DNA of 64,000 bases from Thiobacillus thioparus DSM 505 (GCF_000373385.1 NZ_KB891317.1:186001-250000), one strand, 5' to 3'. Shown: positions 50,524 to 60,971, counted from the first letter of the stretch. A program made the numbers and translations. The notes: a model not told the origin generated them from the letters alone.

Positions 50524-52599
50524 CTACTTTCCTGGGGGGCTCGACTCGGCAGTTACCCCGCTTCTTCCCAATAGCCGGGCGTTGATAGCCACAATCACCG
50601 TACTCAACGACATCAGCACGGCGCCCATGGCAGGCGTGAGCAACAGTCCCCACGATGCAGCGACGCCGGCGGCAAGCGGAATGGCGAAGGCGTTGTAGCC
50701 GGTGGCCCAGAGCAGGTTTTGCACCATCTTGCGGTAGGTGGCGCGGGCCAGGCCCAGGATGGCGGCTACATCGCGGGGGTCGTTTCGCACCAGCACGACG
50801 TCGGCCGACTCGATGGCAACATCGGTGCCGGCGCCGATGGCGACGCCAAGGTCGGACTGGGTGAGCGCCGGTGCGTCGTTGACGCCGTCGCCCACCATGG
50901 CCACGGTCAGCCCGCGCGATTGCACTTCCTTGACTTTCTCCGCCTTCTGCTCCGGCAGCACCTCGGCGAAATAGTCGTCCAGGCCCAACTCCTGTGCGAC
51001 GGTCTTGGCAACCGCCTGTGAGTCACCTGTGAGCATCATGCACTGAATGCCCATGCCTTTCAGAGAAGCCACCGCCGCTCGCGACTCGGGGCGCACCACG
51101 TCGGCCAAGCCAAAGGCCGCGGCGACCGCGCCGTCCACCAGCAGAAACACCAGGGTCTTGCCCTGTCCGGCCAGTTTTTCCAGGCGCGGGTCGTTTGCCG
51201 ACAGACCCTCGGCGTGCAGATAACCGGGGCTGACCACCTTGATGTCATGCCCTTCCACCTTTGCCTCGGCACCGCGGCCGGTGAGGTTACGAAATTCGGA
51301 TGCGGCAGGGAGAACGATGCCGCGCGCTTCGGCGGCATGCAGGATGCCCTTGGCGATGGGATGTTCGGACTGACTTTCCAGGGCCGCCGCCAAGCGCAGG
51401 CAGGCGGATTCATCCAGGTCGCCGAGCGGGATGCTGTCGGAAACTCCGAAGCGCCCTTCGGTGAGCGTTCCGGTCTTGTCGAACACGACCGCCTGCAGAT
51501 TTCTAGCGCGCTCGAAGGCGGCCCGGTCGCGGATCAGCAGGCCGTGGCTCGCCGACAGGCTGGTGCTCACCGCCACAACCAGAGGCACTGCCAGTCCCAG
51601 TGCGTGCGGGCAGGCGATCACCATCACCGTCACCGCCCGTTCGATAGCGAACTCCAGATCGCGCCCCAGCCCGAGCCAGACAATGAATGTCAGCGAGCCC
51701 CCGCTCAAGGCAATGGCGGTCAGCCATACTGCCGCCCGGTTGGCCAGATCCTGGCTGCGGGAGCGGGATTCCTGGGCGCGCCGCACCATATCCATCACTT
51801 GAGCCAGATAGGTCTCATCCCCAGTCTTGCGTATCTCCAGAGTGACGGCACCCTCGCCGTTAACCGAGCCGCCGATCACCTCCGCACCTTCGCCTTTTTC
51901 CACCGGTTTGGACTCGCCAGTGAGCATCGATTCATCCAGGATGGTCTGGCCGGAAATAATCACCCCATCCGTAGGTACCCGTTCGCCCGGTTTGACCAGC
52001 ACCCGGTCGCCGGTTTGTAAATCGTTCACTGGCACGTCCTCGGTCGCGCCATCTGGAGACAGACGATGCGCCTCGGCAGGCAGCAGCCGCACCAGGGCCT
52101 CCAGCGCGCCGGAGGCGCCCATTACCGATTTCATCTCGATCCAGTGGCCCAGCAGCATGATGTCGATCAGGGTGGCCAGTTCCCAGTAGAACCCCATGCC
52201 GGACAAGCCGAAGGTGACCGCACTGGAGTAGAAGTACGCCGCACTGATGGCCACCGCGATCAGCGTCATCATGCCGGGCTGGTGCTTCCGGAGTTCTTCT
52301 CCGAACCCCTTCAGGAACGGCCAGCCGCCATAGAAGAACACAATGCTGGAAAAAGCGAACAGGACATAAGCATCACCGCGAAAAGCTAGTGGTGCCGCGA
52401 GCCCGAGCATGTCCCACAAACCGGGAGACAGGGCTAGGATGGGCAAGGTGAGGATCAGGGAAATCCAGAAGCGCTTGCGGAAATCGGCGACCATGTGAGC
52501 ATGGTGGCCATGAGTGCCGTGCTCTGCGTCGCCGCCGTGGGGATGGCCAGCGTGTCCGGTTCCACTGCCCTCATGGAGGTGAGACGAATTGGCATTCAT
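50524..52599 (-). CDS. copB: Copper-transporting P-type ATPase, CopB type
   Basis: About 691 residues starting MNANSSHLHEGSG. A His-rich N-terminus (HGGDAEHGTHGHHAH) replaces the CxxC domains of CopA, and the membrane metal site is CPH (VIACPHALGLAVPL), which defines the CopB (P1B-3) class. Catalytic motifs are TGES, DKTGTLTEG and GDGVNDAPAL. It exports copper or silver. AAGGAG lies before the ATG; a GTG nine bases upstream is also in frame. Confidence 0.93.
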   Translation of the reverse strand: MNANSSHLHEGSGTGHAGHPHGGDAEHGTHGHHAHMVADFRKRFWISLILTLPILALSPGLWDMLGLAAPLAFRGDAYVLFAFSSIVFFYGGWPFLKGFGEELRKHQPGMMTLIAVAISAAYFYSSAVTFGLSGMGFYWELATLIDIMLLGHWIEMKSVMGASGALEALVRLLPAEAHRLSPDGATEDVPVNDLQTGDRVLVKPGERVPTDGVIISGQTILDESMLTGESKPVEKGEGAEVIGGSVNGEGAVTLEIRKTGDETYLAQVMDMVRRAQESRSRSQDLANRAAVWLTAIALSGGSLTFIVWLGLGRDLEFAIERAVTVMVIACPHALGLAVPLVVAVSTSLSASHGLLIRDRAAFERARNLQAVVFDKTGTLTEGRFGVSDSIPLGDLDESACLRLAAALESQSEHPIAKGILHAAEARGIVLPAASEFRNLTGRGAEAKVEGHDIKVVSPGYLHAEGLSANDPRLEKLAGQGKTLVFLLVDGAVAAAFGLADVVRPESRAAVASLKGMGIQCMMLTGDSQAVAKTVAQELGLDDYFAEVLPEQKAEKVKEVQSRGLTVAMVGDGVNDAPALTQSDLGVAIGAGTDVAIESADVVLVRNDPRDVAAILGLARATYRKMVQNLLWATGYNAFAIPLAAGVAASWGLLLTPAMGAVLMSLSTVIVAINARLLGRSGVTAESSPPGK

Positions 52600-52695
52600 G
52601 GCCTGCACTCCTTATGGCAACGCACGACGCCTGAGGCCATCAAGGGTATGCGCCTGCCGTAGCGTTGCCCCTTCAGGCTATCCGGTGAAGAACGG

Positions 52696-52845
52696 CTAAT
52701 GACTTAACTGGCCCAAGAGCTCCCGTCGTAGCTCATGCGGCGTCGGTTGTCCCCGGAAAACGCCTTCATCGTTCACGAGGAGGTTCGGGGAATGCCGAAT
52801 GGCGTGCGCCATGACCACGTCCGGCTCGTCCTCGACAAACAACAT
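52696..52845 (-). pseudogene. Remnant of a thioredoxin-fold protein
   Basis: A frame of 49 codons from an ATG at 52845 gives MLFVEDEPDVVMAHAIRHSPNL and ends PTPHELRRELLGQLSH. It resembles the C-terminal half of a small thioredoxin-like protein, including the buried proline strand (RHSPNLLVNDEGVF), but the N-terminal strand with CxxC is missing and an in-frame stop lies about 35 bases upstream. No ribosome site is apparent. Probably an eroded metal-resistance gene. Confidence 0.4.
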
Positions 52846-53078
52846 CTCGAATGGGATGGTCCCTATCCCTGAGTTCTTGTTGCAAGCTCAAATCGTGACT
52901 GCAACTCCTGGTCGCAATAATCTTGACGTTCATGAAAACCGTCTTGCCTTATACAAAATACGATCTGACCGTCTCCATTAACAGCAGACTCGATCGTTAC
53001 CCAGAGATTCGATGAGACGCATAGCATGTCCCAACCTATTCCCTCCATACGCCGGTTGCCTCTATGTCATGACTACTG

Positions 53079-53540
53079 TCATTTCACGCTGTGGCCTTCG
53101 CCGCGAACCTTGCGCTGCACCTGAAGGGCAGTGAGGCCGTCATGTCGCCCTTGTTCGTTGTAAAGCACGTCGATGACCACCCCTTTGTCGTCGAACTCCA
53201 GGGTATAGATGCGCACACCGTAACCCGGCCCGGTTTCGTAGACGGTATGCTTTTTCGTTGTGGGATGCTGGTAAGTTTTGGCTTGCTTGTCCCCCACCTC
53301 GTATACCCAGCCTTCCTTGCCGTTGGGCAGGATTAAGGTATGGACGGCTTTACCATGGTGACTGAAGGCGGCTTGTTTGGTGATGACGCCGAGGGGGTAG
53401 GTGCGCAACACCACCTCTGGCGCCACTTCATCAGTGAAGCTCGGGGGCATGGGCAACGGAGCCGCATACCCAGCAAGTGTGGTGGTCGCCGCGGCAATGG
53501 CAATAGTCATCGTCCACAGCACGTTCGAAACAGACTTCAT
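53079..53540 (-). CDS. Periplasmic protein of the copper cluster
   Basis: 153 residues with a signal peptide (KSVSNVLWTMTIAIAAATTTLAGYA) and a beta-rich mature part. The central segment reads LPNGKEGWVYEVGDKQ and YTLEFDDKGVVIDVLYNEQGRHDG. I do not recognise the family; SmpA/OmlA-like folds have a similar strand pattern. The ATG at 53540 follows GAGGA. Copper-related only by position. Confidence 0.65.
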   Translation of the reverse strand: MKSVSNVLWTMTIAIAAATTTLAGYAAPLPMPPSFTDEVAPEVVLRTYPLGVITKQAAFSHHGKAVHTLILPNGKEGWVYEVGDKQAKTYQHPTTKKHTVYETGPGYGVRIYTLEFDDKGVVIDVLYNEQGRHDGLTALQVQRKVRGEGHSVK

Positions 53541-53606
53541 GATCGTCCTCCTTTGTTTGGCCGGCAGCATTCGCGACGATCATTGGATCACCGGATAGTC
53601 ACGGCT

Positions 53607-53819
53607 TTACTCTGTCAGATCGGCGCGCCGTTTCAGGAACGCATCCCGATCGATTTCACCGCGCGCATAACGTGCTTCCAGAATGTCCAGAGACGTGCGC
53701 TCAGGTTTTCCATCCCGGCCGCTGATGACGTTGCGGATGACCAGGGCGATCAGCAGGACAGGAATGAGCCAAATCAGGATCATCCCCCACTCCATGCCGT
53801 AATGTTCAAAGCCAAGCAT
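53607..53819 (-). CDS. SHOCT-domain membrane protein
   Basis: 70 residues: a membrane helix (GMILIWLIPVLLIALVI), then the SHOCT motif SLDILEARYARGEIDRDAFLKRRADL. Such short proteins occur commonly beside copper-resistance genes; function unknown. It lies between the 153-residue periplasmic protein and the Met-rich protein. Confidence 0.85.
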   Translation of the reverse strand: MLGFEHYGMEWGMILIWLIPVLLIALVIRNVISGRDGKPERTSLDILEARYARGEIDRDAFLKRRADLTE

Positions 53820-53854
53820 GTGCTAGCACTCTTGTCCGGCGCTCAGGATCTCGC

Positions 53855-54349
53855 TCATTTGGCCGGTTTCTCGGGGCTGCCCGGGGGCATGCCCATGTTC
53901 ATCTGCATCATGTCCATGCGCTTTTCCATCATGTCCATGCGCTTGGTCATCATGTCGTCCTGCCCTGCCATGCCGCCTTGCATGCCCTGGCCCATCATTC
54001 CCCCTTTGCCCCCCATCATGCCCATGCCGCCGCCCATCATCCCGTCTTTCATCATCGGACAGTCCATCATGCCGCCCATCATGCTTTTCCCTGCCATCAT
54101 GTTTTCCTGCATGGTCTGCATATGCTCCTGCAGCAGCCTCTGGCGCTGAGCCGGGTCTTTGGACTTGGCCATCTGTTCCAGCTGGCTTTGCATGCGTTTG
54201 GTATTGGCCTGCATCTTCTGGATCGTCTGCTCGGCAGCGGGTGCTACCGCGCCGGCTTTCTGATCGGGATGGTGCGCGTCATCCGCGAGAACGGGTTGCA
54301 TAGCCAAAGCGGAAAGCGTCAGCGTGGCAAATAGTGTGTGGCGTTTCAT
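53855..54349 (-). CDS. Methionine-rich periplasmic protein
   Basis: 164 residues: signal peptide (KRHTLFATLTLSALAMQPVLA), then a His/Gln helix and a C-terminal half dominated by methionine and glycine in MMGG-type repeats, ending in two MDMM repeats. Met-rich clusters bind Cu(I) or Ag(I), so a periplasmic copper buffer is likely. The ATG at 54349 is chosen over an earlier start that would overlap the CusF gene. Confidence 0.8.
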   Translation of the reverse strand: MKRHTLFATLTLSALAMQPVLADDAHHPDQKAGAVAPAAEQTIQKMQANTKRMQSQLEQMAKSKDPAQRQRLLQEHMQTMQENMMAGKSMMGGMMDCPMMKDGMMGGGMGMMGGKGGMMGQGMQGGMAGQDDMMTKRMDMMEKRMDMMQMNMGMPPGSPEKPAK

Positions 54350-54380
54350 GGTTAACTCCTTTGCGTGGGGAAAATGAGCA

Positions 54381-54719
54381 TTACGGTTGGACAACTTCGA
54401 GCGTGGTCACGGTGAGGACGCCATTGACTTTCTCGGCCAGAAATCTGATGCGGTTGTCCGGCTTAACCCGATCGAGCCAACTTGCATCCTGGACGCGGAA
54501 TACCATAGTCATAGCAGGCATACCGAGATTTTCCAGGGGGCCGTGCTTGATGGTTAGCCTGCCCTGATCCTTGTCGATTTTCTTCACCTGGCCTTCGGAT
54601 AACGTCGTGGTCATGGTCGCATGGCTCATTGCATTGCCATGACTGATATGACCCACGTCGGCCCAGGCTGGCAGGGCTAGGAACAGGGTGACGAGAAGGG
54701 TTGAGAGGCTGCGTTTCAT
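54381..54719 (-). CDS. CusF-like periplasmic copper-binding protein
   Basis: 112 residues with a signal peptide (KRSLSTLLVTLFLALPAWA). The CusF fold is clear in EGQVKKIDKDQGRLTIKHGPLENLGMPAMTMVFRV: the family His and two Met residues (H, M-x-M) that bind Cu(I) are all present. It likely hands copper to an efflux system such as the tripartite pump encoded next to it. Confidence 0.9.
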   Translation of the reverse strand: MKRSLSTLLVTLFLALPAWADVGHISHGNAMSHATMTTTLSEGQVKKIDKDQGRLTIKHGPLENLGMPAMTMVFRVQDASWLDRVKPDNRIRFLAEKVNGVLTVTTLEVVQP

Positions 54720-54730
54720 GGAGGTCTCTT

Positions 54731-55171
54731 TCAATAGCGGGCGTAGGTTTGGGGAATGCCATCGTTGTTCACGAGCAGGACATCGTAATGATCCTTGCGG
54801 CTGCCCTGTTCCATGCCGGGCGAGCCCATTGGCATGGCAGGAACGACCAAGCCGCGCGCCTTGGGTTTCTCTCTTAACAGGCGCTTGATTTCCCTGGCCG
54901 GCACATGTCCTTCCACCAGATAGCCGTTAACCTCGGCGGTATGGCAGGATCCGTAGCCGGGCGGTACGCCAAGGCGATACTTCTGCTGCACCACGTTGTC
55001 TGTGTCGTGGCCTCTGACGGTGAATCCATTCGCCTTGAGATGATCAATCCACTTATTGCAGCACCCGCAAGTCGGGCTCTTGTAGACATCAATCACCGGA
55101 CTTGCTGGAGCAGCCCAGGACGCCTGGGAAAGACTGCCGATGAGAAGAAGGCTGACAACAATATTCTTCAT
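54731..55171 (-). CDS. DUF411 periplasmic metal-binding protein
   Basis: 146 residues. A signal peptide (KNIVVSLLLIGSLSQASWA) is followed by VYKSPTCGCCNKWIDHLKANGF, the DUF411 C-x-CC motif, with a later cysteine in GYGSCHTAEVNGYLVEGHVP. These proteins are linked to copper and cadmium resistance. The gene leads the run toward CusF. The start at 55171 opens the signal peptide. Confidence 0.9.
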   Translation of the reverse strand: MKNIVVSLLLIGSLSQASWAAPASPVIDVYKSPTCGCCNKWIDHLKANGFTVRGHDTDNVVQQKYRLGVPPGYGSCHTAEVNGYLVEGHVPAREIKRLLREKPKARGLVVPAMPMGSPGMEQGSRKDHYDVLLVNNDGIPQTYARY

Positions 55172-55657
55172 CCAATGTCCTTGTTCAGGAGTGAGGTCAG
55201 TATGGAATGGGGCTTGCCACATTAACCTGACGCAGAGATTACATTTGTGTCATCTTCGGCCCAGATAAGTCGTTGGCGCGCCGTGGGGAGTCTTGGCCTT
55301 TGGAAGGCTCTTGAGATCATTGCCATCGGCCTTTCCACTCCAAGGCTCCTGTCGTTACTTGAAACAGAGGTATCGAGCCTTTTTCGACCGATAAAAAGGG
55401 ACATTCATGTTTGAAACAGTGCTGAGCCTGGAGAGCTTTTTGGCTGCGTGTACTCCCCGCCGAACCTGCCGCCCCATGCTTGCGCTCCCAAGGATTGGGG
55501 GATACTCCAGTCACGGCAGTGTTCGTTCGAACACAAGCCCGGCGATAACGACTGTCTGACAGCGCGGAAAACCAGTTGCAGCCTGGTTGATCCGGGCACT
55601 TTGAAGCATCGGTCGTGTTAAGGCCAGCCCCTCCGGATTGGCTCGATGTTCAGATCA
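55172..55657. other. 486-base stretch without a supported gene
   Basis: Short frames exist on both strands, but none has a ribosome site or recognisable domain. The segment separates the CusF cluster from the efflux operon and looks degenerate. Confidence 0.4.
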
Positions 55658-56095
55658 CTACATCTGGCCGGACATAGAGGATGTAGAAGTTGGTGGCGTC
55701 CGCTGCATAGGCGTGAAACGACCCTGTAGCGCGGTCTGACCAGATAACGCGACGGAAACCACGACCTTCATGTCGGGCGCAAGCTCGAATTTACTTGAGC
55801 CTTTCATTTGATTGTCGCCAGCGGGCACGAGCTTCACACTGGCCTTGCTCTTGCTGGAAAGTATGGTTGCGGTGCCCGTTGCGCCCTGGGTGTCAATTTT
55901 TTTGCCAGCGTGGTCCGTAATATAGACGCTCACTTCGTTGGTTTTTACCACCAGTTCATAGTGGTACTGCTGCACCATGCGTAACTGACCGCCATGAGGC
56001 GCGGTTTGGGTGTCGAGATATTCGTCGCTATGGGCAAACGCGCCTTGCGCGAAGAACATAGTCAAGGCGAGGACGGATGGTTTCAGGTATTTCAT
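55658..56095 (-). CDS. Periplasmic protein after the RND efflux operon
   Basis: 145 residues: signal peptide (KYLKPSVLALTMFFAQGAFA), then SDEYLDTQTAPHGGQLRMVQQYHYELVV and a beta-rich part, ending in a Thr/Ser/Pro tail. The His-rich start (HSDEY, PHGG, YHYE) may bind metal. It is encoded downstream of the cusA-like gene; similar small proteins accompany heavy-metal efflux operons. Confidence 0.75.
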   Translation of the reverse strand: MKYLKPSVLALTMFFAQGAFAHSDEYLDTQTAPHGGQLRMVQQYHYELVVKTNEVSVYITDHAGKKIDTQGATGTATILSSKSKASVKLVPAGDNQMKGSSKFELAPDMKVVVSVALSGQTALQGRFTPMQRTPPTSTSSMSGQM

Positions 56096-56171
56096 TTTGT
56101 GGCTCCACAGATAAGGTTTGAAAAGGGACTGCTATTTTTGGTTCTTCACATTCCGTTCATTTTTTGCTGGA

Positions 56172-59100
56172 TCAGAAGTTTTCCTTACTGCCTTGTGCCA
56201 GCAGCTTCATCATCGGTTTTTCGCCCCACAGGTAAAACATCACCGGCGTAAGCAGGGTATCCAGCAGCGTGGAACTCACCAGACCGCCAAAAATCACCAC
56301 CGCAACCGGATGCAGGATTTCCTTGCCCGGATCGCCTCCGGATAGCATCAGCGGAATCAGGGCGAAGGCCGCCACCAGTGCGGTCATCAGCACGGGTGTC
56401 AGACGTTCCAGGCTGCCGCGAATGATCATTTGCTTGTCGAATGTTTCGCCCTCGTGCGCCACCAAGTTGATGTAGTGGCTGATTTTCAGGATGCCATTGC
56501 GTGTGCTGATGCCGGCCAGGGTGATAAATCCGATCAGGCTTGCCACCGACAATGTGCCGCCGGATAGCCACAGCGCAATGACGCTGCCCACCAGAGCCAA
56601 CGGAATATTGCCCATGATCATCAGCGACAGCACGGTGGATTTGTAACGGCTGTAGAGAACCAGGAAGATCATGGCCAATGACACCAGAGACAGCCCGGTA
56701 ATCAGTTGGCTGGCTTCTTCCTGTGCCTGAAATTGGCCTTCCAGCTTGGTGAAATAGCCTTCTGGCAACGGAAATTTGGCGAGCTCGGCGCGGATGTCGC
56801 GGATGATCTGCGCCATGTCGGTGCCGTCGCTGTTGCCCATCAGCACCATGCGGCGGCGGCTGTTTTCGCGCAGGATCTGGTTGGGACCGTCGCTGTCCTG
56901 GATTTCGGCGATGAGGCGCAATGGGATGCGTCCACTCGGCGTTTCCACCAAGAGATTGCTCAAGCCTTGCGCGCTACGGTCGGTATCTGCAAGGCGAATC
57001 ACCACGTCGAAGCGGCGGTTGCCTTCGATCACCTGTGCTGCGGTGGCGCCGTTGGAAAGCGTCTCCAGTGCAGTGTTGATTGCTGCCGGGGTGACGCCAT
57101 ATTGCCTGGCCTTGGCGTAATCGACACGGATTTGCAGTTGCGGAATGCGCACTTGTTTTTCCAGTTGCAAATCAACCAGGCCAGGGACCTTGGCAAGTCG
57201 GGTTTGCAGATCCGCTGCCAGGCCGCGCAGCGTGTCCACGTCGTCGCCGAAAATTTTCAGCACGATCTGCGCGCGTACCCCGGACAGCATGTGGTCGAGC
57301 CGGTGCGAAATGGGCTGACCGGTATTAACCGAGGCGGGAAGCGGTGCGAGGTGGTCGCGGATGTCCTGCAGAACGGCCTCGCGGGAGCGGCCGGATTTTT
57401 TCAGATCTGCGTCGATCTCGCTGTAGTGCACGCCTTCCGCATGCTCGTCCAGCTCGGCGCGACCGGTACGCCGCCCCACCTGGGTCACCTCCGGCACTTG
57501 CAAAATCAGTTGTTCCGCCAGGGTGCCGATGCGGTTGGATTCCGACAGGGAGGTGCCCGGATTCATCACGGCCGTGATGGTGAGCGTGCCTTCGTTGAAC
57601 GCGGGCAGGAAGGAGCGGGCGAAGAACGGCACGGCTGCGGCGGCGAGCGCCACCGCGAGCAGGCCTGCGCCCAGCACCAACTTGCTGTGGTCAAACGACC
57701 ATTGCAACAGGCCAGCGTCCCATTGCTTGAGATTTTTGACGACCGGACTGTCGTCGTGCTCCAGCCGCTTCATTTTCGGCAGCAGGTAGTAGCACAGCAC
57801 CGGCGTCAGCGTGACCGACACCAGCATGCTGGCGAGGATGGACACGATGTAGGCGACACCCAAAGGCGCGAACAGCTTGCCCTCGATGCCGGACAGCACG
57901 AACAGCGGCACGAACACCAGTACGATGATGAGCGTGGCATAGACGATGGCGGAACGCACTTCCAGCGTGGCTGCGGCGATGACTTCCAGTACGGGTATTT
58001 TGTCTCCCTGCGCACGGTTCTGCCTCAAGCGCCGGAATACGTTCTCTACCCCCACCACCGCATCGTCCACCAGTTCGCCGATGGCAATGGCCAGGCCCCC
58101 CAGCGTCATGGTGTTGATCGACTGCCCGAAATATTTGAACACCAACACCGTGATTAGGATAGAGACGGGAATCGCCGTGAGCGAAATGAAGGTGGTGCGG
58201 AAATTGAGCAGAAACAGGAACAGCACCATCGCCACCATGATGGCGCCGTCACACAAGGCCTCTTCCACGTTGCTCACCGAGCTTTCGATGAAATTCGCCT
58301 GCTTGAACAAGATGTCTTTAGCCGCGATCCCGGCTGGCATGTTCTTGTTCAGCTCCGCGAGCGCCGCCTCGATTTCGCGCGTAAGCTTGATCGTGTCCGC
58401 TCCAGGCTGTTTCTGTAACGACAGGATCACCGCGGGCTTGCCCATGAAGCTCGCGTCGCCGCGCTTCAGGCGGGCGGCGAAGCCCACCTTGGCGACTTGC
58501 TTGAGCAGAACAGGGGTCCCTTCACGGTAGTCGATCACCAGGTCCTGTAAATTTTCCAGTTTGGTGGTGCGCCCGATATTGCGGATCAAATATTCCTGTG
58601 CCTGCGACTCCAGGAAACCGCCGCTGGTGTTGGTAGCGAAATTCGCCAGTGCCTTTTCAATTTGTTCCAGGGTGATGCCGAGGCGGCCGAGGCTGACCGG
58701 ATCGGGCGTCACCCGGTATTGCTTCACTTCGCCGCCGATGGGAATCACTTGCGACACGCCCGCGATCGTGAGTAGCCGCGGACGCACCACCCAGTCCGCC
58801 AGTTCGCGCACCTGCATCGGACTCGCATGGGCAGGGTCGGCGGTCATCGCAATCAACATGATCTCGCCCATGATGGAACTGATCGGCCCCATCTGTGGCG
58901 TGATACCGGCGGGAATCTGCTCACGTACCAGGCTTAGACGCTCGGCGATCTGCTGGCGGTTGCGGTAAATATCCGTGCCCCAGTCGAACTCCACGTACAC
59001 GATGGACAACCCGATGCCGGAAACCGAGCGCACCCGCGTCACGCCCGGCAGTCCGTTCATCGCCGTCTCGATGGGAAAGCTGATGAGCTGCTCCACTTCC

Positions 59101-59276
59101 TCCGGCGCCATGCCGGCGGCCTCGGTCATCAGCGTCACGGTGGGCTTATTGAGATCGGGGAACACGTCCACCGGCAGCTGTTTCAGGCTGAGCGTGCCGT
59201 ATACCAGCAGCAGGAGCGACGCAGCGATGACGAACAGGCGTTGGCTCAGGCTGGATTGAATGATTGCTTTAAACAT
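56172..59276 (-). CDS. Heavy-metal RND efflux pump, CusA/CzcA family
   Basis: 1034 residues. Begins [45 protein letters not shown], the typical HME-RND start, with two sets of membrane helices and the conserved [19 protein letters not shown] segment in the fourth helix. The proton-driven pump moves metal ions out through an adaptor and TolC partner. Substrate (Cu/Ag versus Co/Zn/Cd) is not settled by what I can see; the nearby CusF favours Cu/Ag. Confidence 0.93.
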   Translation of the reverse strand: MFKAIIQSSLSQRLFVIAASLLLLVYGTLSLKQLPVDVFPDLNKPTVTLMTEAAGMAPEEVEQLISFPIETAMNGLPGVTRVRSVSGIGLSIVYVEFDWGTDIYRNRQQIAERLSLVREQIPAGITPQMGPISSIMGEIMLIAMTADPAHASPMQVRELADWVVRPRLLTIAGVSQVIPIGGEVKQYRVTPDPVSLGRLGITLEQIEKALANFATNTSGGFLESQAQEYLIRNIGRTTKLENLQDLVIDYREGTPVLLKQVAKVGFAARLKRGDASFMGKPAVILSLQKQPGADTIKLTREIEAALAELNKNMPAGIAAKDILFKQANFIESSVSNVEEALCDGAIMVAMVLFLFLLNFRTTFISLTAIPVSILITVLVFKYFGQSINTMTLGGLAIAIGELVDDAVVGVENVFRRLRQNRAQGDKIPVLEVIAAATLEVRSAIVYATLIIVLVFVPLFVLSGIEGKLFAPLGVAYIVSILASMLVSVTLTPVLCYYLLPKMKRLEHDDSPVVKNLKQWDAGLLQWSFDHSKLVLGAGLLAVALAAAAVPFFARSFLPAFNEGTLTITAVMNPGTSLSESNRIGTLAEQLILQVPEVTQVGRRTGRAELDEHAEGVHYSEIDADLKKSGRSREAVLQDIRDHLAPLPASVNTGQPISHRLDHMLSGVRAQIVLKIFGDDVDTLRGLAADLQTRLAKVPGLVDLQLEKQVRIPQLQIRVDYAKARQYGVTPAAINTALETLSNGATAAQVIEGNRRFDVVIRLADTDRSAQGLSNLLVETPSGRIPLRLIAEIQDSDGPNQILRENSRRRMVLMGNSDGTDMAQIIRDIRAELAKFPLPEGYFTKLEGQFQAQEEASQLITGLSLVSLAMIFLVLYSRYKSTVLSLMIMGNIPLALVGSVIALWLSGGTLSVASLIGFITLAGISTRNGILKISHYINLVAHEGETFDKQMIIRGSLERLTPVLMTALVAAFALIPLMLSGGDPGKEILHPVAVVIFGGLVSSTLLDTLLTPVMFYLWGEKPMMKLLAQGSKENF

Positions 59277-59285
59277 GTAGGTCTC

Positions 59286-60971
59286 TCAGCGGATCTGCGT
59301 AAGCAATGCCGCTCCCTGCGTCACCACCCGGTCGCCATCATGCAACCCCTCCAGCACCGCAACCGTATTGGCGTCCAGCGGCTGCACGCCCACCTGTTTC
59401 GGCACGAAGCGTTCGGCGGCGGCGTGCACCCACACGATGGTTTCCCCATTGTTGTTTTTCATGAGGCTGCCTTGCGGCACGGGAATGCCACGGATGGTTT
59501 GCTGGGATTGCACGAACACATTCACCGGCTGGCCCACGCTCAACGTGGGGAAGGGAGGCTTGATAGCGAACTGCATGGGAAGCGCCTGTTCGCGCAGTTG
59601 ATAACTTTGACCGATGAACGCCAGCGTCAATGGCTGGTTGCCGGAAGTCGCGGCGGAAGCGCTCGCCACCTGTCCGACCAGCGTGGTGTCGTAGGCAACG
59701 GCCTCCACCCGGAGCCTAGATGGATCAAGCACTTCAAACAGGACTTCCCTGGCTTCCACCACTTGTCCCGCGACCACATCGGCCCGGCTCACCACGCCGG
59801 AAACCGGCGCGCGCAGGGCTTCGCGCTGGAACAGACTGGCCGCCACCGCCGCCTTGCGCGCCTTGAGGCTTGCCGCTTCAGCCCGCGCTGCGTCGATCTC
59901 CTTTTGCGGCAGGCTGCCCACCAATTGCTCCAACCGCTCTGCGCGCTTTTCAGCCAGGAGCAGATTGCTTGCCAGTTCGGCCAGTTGCGCCTGCTGATTA
60001 CCCTTGTCTATGTTGCTGGCGGCGGGTTCGATGTAGGCCAGAACTTTCCCTTTCCCCACCTTCATGCCCAAAGTGGGAAAGCCGCCGGCGGGCGCGACAA
60101 TGCGCCCCGACTGGCTGGACTGCACGCGTCCGCTGAAATTCGGATCGGCACTGACATGGCCGTTGAGCTCAAGCGTTTTGGCAATGTCGCGCGTCTTGAC
60201 CAGCTCGGTGCGGATGCCGAGCAGCCGCTGCGCGGGCTTGGGTGCAAAAATGCTGCCGTCGGGCAAACGCACGGGGGAAGCCTGCGCGGCGAACGCTACG
60301 GTGTTCATCGCAGCAGCAACGGGTGCGGCTTTGGGCTTGTCGCCATGATCTTCGTCGCCGTGGGCATAGCCGGGATTGCTGTGCCCGCCGAGCAGGAAAG
60401 CCGCACACACGGGCAACACCAGGCTTGATGCCGCACCCTTGCGGCGGCGGATGCGTTTGAACAGCGCAAACAGCGCGATGGCGCCTGTTAAGCCGCCCGC
60501 CGCCCATTTTCCGTAGTCGAGCCAGGCGCGGCCGCGGTCTTCGCCGGGCTTCAAACCGGGTATTTGCAAGGTGCCGATCAGCAAATCCTCCAGGCCGGCT
60601 GCTTCCACTCTCACCACAACCTCATGCGTGCCGGGCTGCTTCAGCCAGTCCGCAGCGGCCGTGTAACTGCCGTCTTTCGTCGCCAGTAGCTGAAGCTTGC
60701 GTCCGTCACTTTCCAGTTCGATTTTCGCGTTGAGGATAGGCTCGTTGGTGGCGTAGCGGTCGGCAAAGACCGTGAGCTTGCCGTCCTGAAGTACACCCAG
60801 CAGTTCTACATCGGGTGATTTCAATTCCAGCAGCGACCCGGACGCAGACAAGCTGACTGGCGCGCGTGCCTCGTTGCCATGGTCTTCGTCGCCGTGGGCA
60901 AAGACGAAGCGCGGCATCAGCAAAACCAGTATCCATGGCAAATAAATGGCCATTTTTTTGATTGTCGTCAC
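59286..60971 (-). CDS. RND periplasmic adaptor with duplicated His-rich motif and internal membrane helix
   Basis: 561 residues from the GTG at 60971, whose GTGA overlaps the tolC stop and has GGGAG seven bases upstream. Signal peptide (1-25), HGDEDHG at 26-32, a beta domain (about 40-150), a membrane helix at about 156-171 with RIRRR after it, a second hydrophobic segment (183-196), a second HGDEDHG at 204-210, then a HlyD/CusB-type adaptor core. The extra N-terminal module is unusual. An ATG at 60953 is the other start. Confidence 0.88.
   Translation of the reverse strand: MTTIKKMAIYLPWILVLLMPRFVFAHGDEDHGNEARAPVSLSASGSLLELKSPDVELLGVLQDGKLTVFADRYATNEPILNAKIELESDGRKLQLLATKDGSYTAAADWLKQPGTHEVVVRVEAAGLEDLLIGTLQIPGLKPGEDRGRAWLDYGKWAAGGLTGAIALFALFKRIRRRKGAASSLVLPVCAAFLLGGHSNPGYAHGDEDHGDKPKAAPVAAAMNTVAFAAQASPVRLPDGSIFAPKPAQRLLGIRTELVKTRDIAKTLELNGHVSADPNFSGRVQSSQSGRIVAPAGGFPTLGMKVGKGKVLAYIEPAASNIDKGNQQAQLAELASNLLLAEKRAERLEQLVGSLPQKEIDAARAEAASLKARKAAVAASLFQREALRAPVSGVVSRADVVAGQVVEAREVLFEVLDPSRLRVEAVAYDTTLVGQVASASAATSGNQPLTLAFIGQSYQLREQALPMQFAIKPPFPTLSVGQPVNVFVQSQQTIRGIPVPQGSLMKNNNGETIVWVHAAAERFVPKQVGVQPLDANTVAVLEGLHDGDRVVTQGAALLTQIR

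Noticed and set aside
53880-54125. Repeated CAT/CATCATG-like DNA that looks like a short tandem repeat or CRISPR-like array
   Set aside because: It is the coding sequence of the Met-rich protein (ATG repeats read on the minus strand), without regular spacers.
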